Shown here: positions 18,337 through 21,605 of the stretch, one piece after another
Position numbering within the stretch: position 1 is the first letter of the stretch
How the letters are laid out: each line of letters begins with the position of its first letter
From: JANLSE01 sp038214135
GTDB taxonomy: Bacteria; Chloroflexota; Chloroflexia; Chloroflexales; Roseiflexaceae
Direction: 5' to 3'
Assembly: GCA_038214135.1 (NCBI GenBank)
Contig: JBBQSD010000110.1
Span: 1-21,605, forward strand
DNA length: 21,605 nt
Notes under the pieces: generated by a model
Seen by the model: the letters and a program-made list of their open reading frames with translations, nothing else
The model's database searches: none
Told to the model about the DNA's origin: nothing
Program-made: the position numbers and the translations under genes

Positions 18337-18381
18337 CCTCGACGATCTCTCGACGATCTCTCGACGATCGGCTGCTATGCT
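18337..18381 (+). promoter_or_regulatory. Shared regulatory element, copy C (77-aa ORF and collagen/Kelch gene)
   Basis: Three direct heptamers at 11-bp steps: CCTCGAC (18337-18343), TCTCGAC (18348-18354) and TCTCGAC (18359-18365). After 10 bp comes TATGCT (18376-18381). ATG 18440 lies 58 nt downstream. This copy has one more half-site than copies A and B, and the whole unit CTCTCGACGAT is perfectly tandem. Confidence 0.65.
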
Positions 18382-18439
18382 GAGTGCACATCAAGCGGAT
18401 CGCCGTAACGAACAAGCAACAGCACGAGGAGGCAGCCCA

Positions 18440-18673
18440 ATGTACCACAATACGTATGTCGCCGAACACGTCGCCGCCCGAGATCGGATCGAGCGTGAGC
18501 GCGCTGCTGAACAGGCCGCTCTGGGGGAGCTTCTGCGCGAACAGCCAACTGAGCCAATCGGCTCCACGAAACGCCCACGATCATTGTGGGCATTGCGCCC
18601 ACGCAACAACTTGTTGTTGGCAGTGCAAACAATGCTCAGTGCTGTTGCTTCTCGCAGCAGTCGTAGCCATTAA
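18440..18673 (+). CDS. Small hypothetical protein (77 aa)
   Basis: I do not recognise this protein. The first ~40 residues are charged and probably helical (AARDRIERERAAEQAALGELLRE). The second half is basic, with a short hydrophobic stretch (NNLLLAVQTMLSAVA) too polar to be a sure membrane helix. ATG 18440 follows GAGGAGG at 18426-18432, a strong ribosome-binding site, so the open frame upstream (from 18377) is not used. It lies directly after regulatory element copy C and 99 bp before the collagen/Kelch gene on the same strand, so co-transcription is likely. Small highly charged proteins with this kind of N-terminus are common in Chloroflexi, but no function can be assigned. Confidence 0.6.
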   Translation: MYHNTYVAEHVAARDRIERERAAEQAALGELLREQPTEPIGSTKRPRSLWALRPRNNLLLAVQTMLSAVASRSSRSH

Positions 18674-18760
18674 TTCATTATGGCACGAACACTTCATGAG
18701 CCAGTTCGCGAGCAGGTGACAACTATATTTTCATCATTCAAGCATTCTGCCGCCAAACAG

Positions 18761-18766
18761 AAGGAG
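18761..18766 (+). promoter_or_regulatory. Ribosome-binding site deciding the start of the collagen/Kelch gene
   Basis: AAGGAG, 6 nt before ATG 18773. The longer frame starting at ATG 18680 has no ribosome-binding site, so 18773 is preferred. Confidence 0.8.
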
Positions 18767-18772
18767 CCACCC

Positions 18773-20293
18773 ATGCAGGACAACAGTGACCACCAGCCGA
18801 CCATCGCGACGCTCCAAGCCGAACTACGTGAGCAGCGTCGCTTGATCGCCGCACTAAGCAGCAGCTCAAGCACCCGTTCGTTTCGTTCCAACCGCCTGCG
18901 CCGCCTTGGGCTAGGCGGAACACTGGCACTCTGCTTCGCACTCGTGCTGGGGACAGTGGCATTGGCCGCCATCCCCGGCGCTGGTGGTGTGATCACGGCC
19001 TGCTACACAACGCGGCTTGGGGTGCCGCGATTGATCGACGTACAGGCCGGGCAGAAGTGTCTTCAGAGCGAGACGCAGATCAGCTGGAACCAGACCGGCC
19101 CACAGGGGCTTCCTGGCGTAACAGGAGCAAAAGGCGATCCCGGCCCAATTGGGCTAACCGGGCCGCAGGGATTAGCGGGGGCACAGGGGCTTCCTGGCGC
19201 AATCGGGCCAAAAGGCGATACGGGTCTCGTTGGGCCACAAGGACTAATCGGTACGCCAGGACCACAAGGCGAGCCAGGGCCACAAGGTCCACAGGGTGTG
19301 CCAGGGGCAATTGGGCCGCAGGGACCAGCAGGTACGCCGGATGTGCTGCTTGGCTTCAGCACCAGCGCACCGACTGGATATACCTATAGTGGCCAGCAGT
19401 TGCTCACGAGCAACTCCTGGAGCACCAAAGCAGCCTTGCCTACCGCTCGTAAATCCGCTGCCGCCGCAACAGTCAACAACACCATCTATGTTATTGGAGG
19501 GGACAATTACAGCGGCTTTACCTCAGCGGTCGATGCCTACGACCCGGCCAGCAATACCTGGGCCACCAAGGCACCTATGCCCACAGCGCGTAACCATATT
19601 GCCACCGTAGTGGTGAACAACATCATTTACGCGATTGGGGGCTTTAGTAACAACTACCCTCTGTCAACAGTCGAGGCCTATGACCCAGCCACCAATACCT
19701 GGGCTACCAAGGCATCCCTGCCTACGGCCCGTGCGAGTCTTGGTGCCGCAGTGGTGAACAACATCATTTACGCGATTGGGGGCTACGATGGCAAAAGCAT
19801 CTACCCTCTGTCAACAGTCGAAGCCTATGACCCAGCCAGTAATACCTGGGCCACCAAGGCACCTATGCCTACAGCGCGTGAGTACCTTGCCACCGTAGTG
19901 GTGAACAACACCATTTACGCGATTGGGGGCTATAGTATCAGTAGCGGCGCTCTGCCAACGGTCGAAGCCTATGATCCAGTCAGTAATACCTGGGTTACTA
20001 AGGCACCTATGCCCACGGCGCGTTATGCCCTTGCTGCCGCGGTAGTCAACAACACCATCTACGTGATCGGAGGAATCGGCAGCAGCAATTCCATTCTGCG
20101 AACAGCCGAAGCCTACGACCCAGTCGCTAATACCTGGGTTACCAAGATATCTATGCCTACGCCTCATTCCTACTTTACCGCCACAACAGCCAACAACACC
20201 ATCTACGCAATTGGAGGGGATAACAACAACATTTTGTCAACTGTCGAGGCATACACGCCTGACATTGCTGTGTATATGTATACAAAGAACTGA
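18773..20293 (+). CDS. Membrane-anchored collagen-like/Kelch beta-propeller surface protein
   Basis: A 506-aa protein in four parts. Residues 1-45 form a short cytoplasmic tail with a coiled-coil-like segment (IATLQAELREQRRLIAAL) and a basic patch. Residues ~46-67 are a transmembrane or signal-anchor helix. Residues ~68-108 (GAGGVITACYTTRLGVPRLIDV...GQKCLQSETQISWNQTG) form a small two-Cys cap that I recognise as commonly preceding bacterial collagen-like stretches. Residues 109-189 are 27 unbroken Gly-X-Y triplets (GPQ, GLP, GDP, GEP...), so a triple-helical stalk is expected. Residues ~215-506 hold six Kelch repeats (NNTIYAIGG...VEAYDPASNTW), enough for one propeller closed by the N-terminal strand. 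The likely topology is a trimeric stalk displaying propellers outside the cell, for adhesion or recognition. Start ATG 18773 is set by AAGGAG. It probably shares a transcript with the 77-aa ORF. Confidence 0.9.
   Translation: MQDNSDHQPTIATLQAELREQRRLIAALSSSSSTRSFRSNRLRRLGLGGTLALCFALVLGTVALAAIPGAGGVITACYTTRLGVPRLIDVQAGQKCLQSETQISWNQTGPQGLPGVTGAKGDPGPIGLTGPQGLAGAQGLPGAIGPKGDTGLVGPQGLIGTPGPQGEPGPQGPQGVPGAIGPQGPAGTPDVLLGFSTSAPTGYTYSGQQLLTSNSWSTKAALPTARKSAAAATVNNTIYVIGGDNYSGFTSAVDAYDPASNTWATKAPMPTARNHIATVVVNNIIYAIGGFSNNYPLSTVEAYDPATNTWATKASLPTARASLGAAVVNNIIYAIGGYDGKSIYPLSTVEAYDPASNTWATKAPMPTAREYLATVVVNNTIYAIGGYSISSGALPTVEAYDPVSNTWVTKAPMPTARYALAAAVVNNTIYVIGGIGSSNSILRTAEAYDPVANTWVTKISMPTPHSYFTATTANNTIYAIGGDNNNILSTVEAYTPDIAVYMYTKN
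19097..19339 (+). repeat. Collagen-like Gly-X-Y coding repeat
   Basis: Twenty-seven consecutive Gly-X-Y codon triplets without interruption. At DNA level, 9-bp units such as GGGCCACAAGGA and GGGCTTCCTGGC recur with small variation, indicating expansion by slippage or unequal exchange. Confidence 0.9.
19553..20138 (+). repeat. Tandem Kelch-coding DNA repeats, ~144 bp
   Basis: The marker AATACCTGGG recurs at 19553, 19694, 19841, 19985 and 20129, giving steps of 141, 147, 144 and 144 bp, all multiples of 3. Flanking blocks are nearly identical, for example GTGGTGAACAACA then TTTACGCGATTGGGGGCT in repeats 2 to 4. This points to recent in-frame duplication. Confidence 0.85.
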
Positions 20294-20407
20294 TGCCAAT
20301 GTGATCGGACATGTTTAGCGCTCAGCGTTCAACCATCAGGAGGCCATCGATAGAACTCCTAATAATTCCGAGTGGTCGCTGGATGCCTACGTCGTCTGTA
20401 CGAATGT

Positions 20408-20628
20408 GGCACCATAGGCCCTCACCCCATGTGTATCAACCTAAGCAAGCGAAGCCATAGAAAGGTCTCCAAGCGACCGTTTTTCGACCGAAGTGAGGGT
20501 ATGACTATCCGATGCCGTGTAGATTTAAGCCACTGTTGCCTTACATTCCTCCCGATTTTTACACGTTTGCACGTGACTATGCTGCTGCGAATCCTTAGCT
20601 TGATACGGGCACCATAGGCCCTCACCCC
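20408..20628. repeat. 21-bp direct repeat pair, 200 bp apart
   Basis: Identical 21-mers at 20408-20428 and 20608-20628, beginning GGCACCATAGG and ending CCCTCACCCC. The second continues into the CCCCTCTCCC hairpin; the first does not. The pair may be duplicated ends left by insertion of a 200-bp piece. Confidence 0.8.
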
Positions 20629-20631
20629 CGG

Positions 20632-20657
20632 CCCCTCTCCCACGCCGGGGAGAGGGG
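20632..20657. repeat. GC-rich REP-like hairpin
   Basis: A perfect 10-bp stem, CCCCTCTCCC (20632-20641) with GGGAGAGGGG (20648-20657), around loop ACGCCG. It resembles a dispersed intergenic element familiar from Chloroflexi genomes. Confidence 0.8.
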
Positions 20658-20659
20658 CG

Positions 20660-20726
20660 GCGCAAACCAATGTGGCCTGCAATGGCGGGCGAACACGCGG
20701 TTCGCCCCTACGTTCATTGTTTGCGC
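20660..20726. repeat. Nested inverted repeat (MITE/REP-like)
   Basis: Outer arms GCGCAAACCAATG (20660-20672) and CATTGTTTGCGC (20715-20726) pair with one bulged base. They enclose a perfect inner hairpin, GGGCGAAC (20687-20694) with GTTCGCCC (20700-20707). The nested form is typical of short non-autonomous mobile palindromes. Confidence 0.7.
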
Positions 20727-20824
20727 TGGTTTTGTTGCTGGCAGACAAACCGCCATGGTGTTTATGGTACGCAGCCGAGGCATGACCAACGGGCGTTAGC
20801 GAGCCACCACGTTGCATTTGGGGT

Positions 20825-20841
20825 TCGGGGCAAGGCCCCGA
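20825..20841. repeat. Short hairpin TCGGGGC-AAG-GCCCCGA
   Basis: A perfect 7-bp stem with a 3-nt loop, followed by a related GTGGGGC. No T-run follows, so a REP-like unit is more likely than a terminator. Confidence 0.6.
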
Positions 20842-20952
20842 CCGTGGGGCGCGTAGCTCCGCAAGACAGAAAGGCCAAGGAACGGTTTCTTGCTGCCCAC
20901 CGCGCAGCGGCATCCATCTATTGATCTTATAGCCACACTCCTCACTCCGCGC

Positions 20953-20958
20953 TATAAT
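20953..20958 (+). promoter_or_regulatory. Candidate -10 box (TATAAT)
   Basis: A perfect TATAAT 39 nt before ATG 20998. There is no good -35 at 16-18 bp: TTGATC at 20921 is too far away. Confidence 0.5.
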
Positions 20959-20997
20959 ATCCACACACAATAGAGATCCATACAACAGGAGGCAGCG

Positions 20998-21605
20998 ATG
21001 GCTGATCACGTGACCGGGCGAATTACATATGCCAATGGCGTACCAGCGCCGCGTATCCAAGTGCGCGTGTTCGATAGGGATACCATTGGCGGCGATGATG
21101 ATCTGACGCTTGAGCTAGGAATCAGCGCTGCCAATGGCGTCTATACTGTCACCTATGATCGCTCACGGGCTGCCGACAAACTCGAAGTAAACCTCCCACG
21201 TTCATTGCCAAGCTGGATACCTGTTCCGCGAACGATTGGTATTACCAACCCGCTTGATCGCTATGCGCCCTATCTACAGCTTACCTACACGCATTATAAC
21301 GATCCGCGTGTTCACACGATTGATCTCAGCGCAGCGACCCAGGATATTACCCTGCCAGAACCAGCACCCGTTATTGGCACATTCATCGCATCGCGCAATG
21401 GCTTTTGGTTCCTGAACCTCTTTCCAGGCACGCCACTGCCCTTTAGTATGCCGAAATTGCCTGGGATCTCCGAGATCCCGGCGGCCTATGGTTTGTGTGG
21501 CGGTATGTCGGCTGCGTCTGCCGATTTCTTCTATTCTGGCAGGCCAATCCCACAGGAACATGCTATTCCAGCCAAGGATTCGCCACTGTACCAGTATTTG
21601 ATGAA
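20998..21605 (+). CDS. Transthyretin-like domain plus 'GLCGGM' domain protein, 3' end outside window
   Basis: An open frame of 202 residues runs to the window edge. ATG 20998 has AGGAGG at 20987-20992, 5 nt upstream. Residues ~1-60 resemble a carboxypeptidase regulatory/transthyretin-like beta domain (VTGRITYANGVPAPRIQVRVFDRD...GVYTVTYD). Residues ~60-125 are probably more of the same beta region (YLQLTYTHYNDPRVHTIDLS). From ~130 a second domain begins (FIASRNGFWFLNLFPG...AAYGLCGGMSAASADFFYSGRPIPQEH...SPLYQYLM). I have a memory of this GLCGGM/D-F/IP/SPL-YL pattern in uncharacterised proteins but cannot name a family. The Cys in CGGM before an Ala/Ser-rich helix could be structural or a cysteine-hydrolase nucleophile; this is speculative. 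No signal peptide is visible. Confidence 0.75.
   Translation, partial: MADHVTGRITYANGVPAPRIQVRVFDRDTIGGDDDLTLELGISAANGVYTVTYDRSRAADKLEVNLPRSLPSWIPVPRTIGITNPLDRYAPYLQLTYTHYNDPRVHTIDLSAATQDITLPEPAPVIGTFIASRNGFWFLNLFPGTPLPFSMPKLPGISEIPAAYGLCGGMSAASADFFYSGRPIPQEHAIPAKDSPLYQYLM

Larger units (their letters stand above)
20294..20997. other. Gene-free interval rich in dispersed repeats
   Basis: About 700 bp between the collagen/Kelch gene and the last gene. The first ~110 bp show nothing clear. From 20408 on it contains a 21-bp direct repeat pair exactly 200 bp apart, a GC-rich hairpin, a nested inverted repeat and another short hairpin, listed separately. Long frames on either strand here run through these palindromes and have no protein-like sequence. 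Confidence 0.7.

Noticed and set aside
18326..18340. GAGGG-CCGTA-CCCTC hairpin after the amidase stop as a terminator
   Set aside because: Only a 5-bp stem, no T-run, and its right arm belongs to the 11-bp repeat element.
18680..18772. N-terminal extension of the collagen/Kelch protein from ATG 18680
   Set aside because: No ribosome-binding site before 18680, whereas AAGGAG is well placed for ATG 18773; the extension has no recognisable feature.
20464..20484. GGTC...GACC followed by GTTTTT as a terminator for the collagen/Kelch gene
   Set aside because: The stem is just 4 bp with a 7-nt loop and lies about 170 bp after the stop codon.
20422..21060. 212-aa frame on the minus strand
   Set aside because: It crosses the palindromes, overlaps the promoter and start of the last gene, and has no protein-like composition or ribosome-binding site.

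Overview
The window looks like a chromosomal segment of a Chloroflexota bacterium, probably class Chloroflexia. This is inferred from protein style: SARP/BTAD regulators fused to NB-ARC and TPR modules, a double-cyclase/AAA/TPR signalling protein, a very long TPR-multiGAF hybrid histidine kinase, a collagen-like/Kelch surface protein, and many short GC-rich palindromes between genes. No rRNA, tRNA, CRISPR array, transposase or phage gene was seen.

Layout. (1) 1-1671, minus: a broken SARP-WD40 gene with a large internal deletion and a +1 frameshift, cut by the window edge. (2) 1672-2030: divergent intergenic region. (3) 2031-8464, plus: two translationally coupled genes (ATGA overlap), a 1115-aa SARP/NB-ARC/TPR/LuxR regulator and a 1029-aa protein resembling soluble adenylyl cyclase (C1-C2-AAA-TPR) whose 3' end seems truncated. 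(4) 8472-15605, minus: a probable two-gene operon of a 2149-aa hybrid histidine kinase (TPR, six GAF, PAS, HisKA, HATPase, REC) followed by a single-receiver response regulator; two palindromes separate them. (5) 15606-16388: regulatory DNA, an 11-codon ORF with a strong ribosome-binding site, and a decayed MFS transporter fragment. (6) 16389-20293, plus: a secreted zinc amidase, a 77-aa hypothetical protein, and a membrane-anchored collagen/Kelch protein. (7) 20294-20997: gene-free, filled with direct and inverted repeats. (8) 20998 to the end: the 5' part of a gene for a transthyretin-like domain plus an unrecognised 'GLCGGM' domain.

How the parts may fit together. Most of the window is signalling: an ATPase-switch transcription factor, a cyclase and a phosphorelay. 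The second half holds envelope and surface proteins. The most interesting link is a shared element at 15697-15730 (minus), 16318-16351 and 18337-18381: direct heptamers TCTCRAY repeated every 11 bp, then exactly 10 bp to a KATGCT hexamer. It lies upstream of the kinase operon, the amidase, and the small ORF/collagen-Kelch pair. Direct heptamers at 11-bp period just upstream of the -10 are the known architecture of SARP and OmpR-family operators, and the window itself encodes a SARP. A local regulon joining sensor and surface genes is therefore a testable inference.
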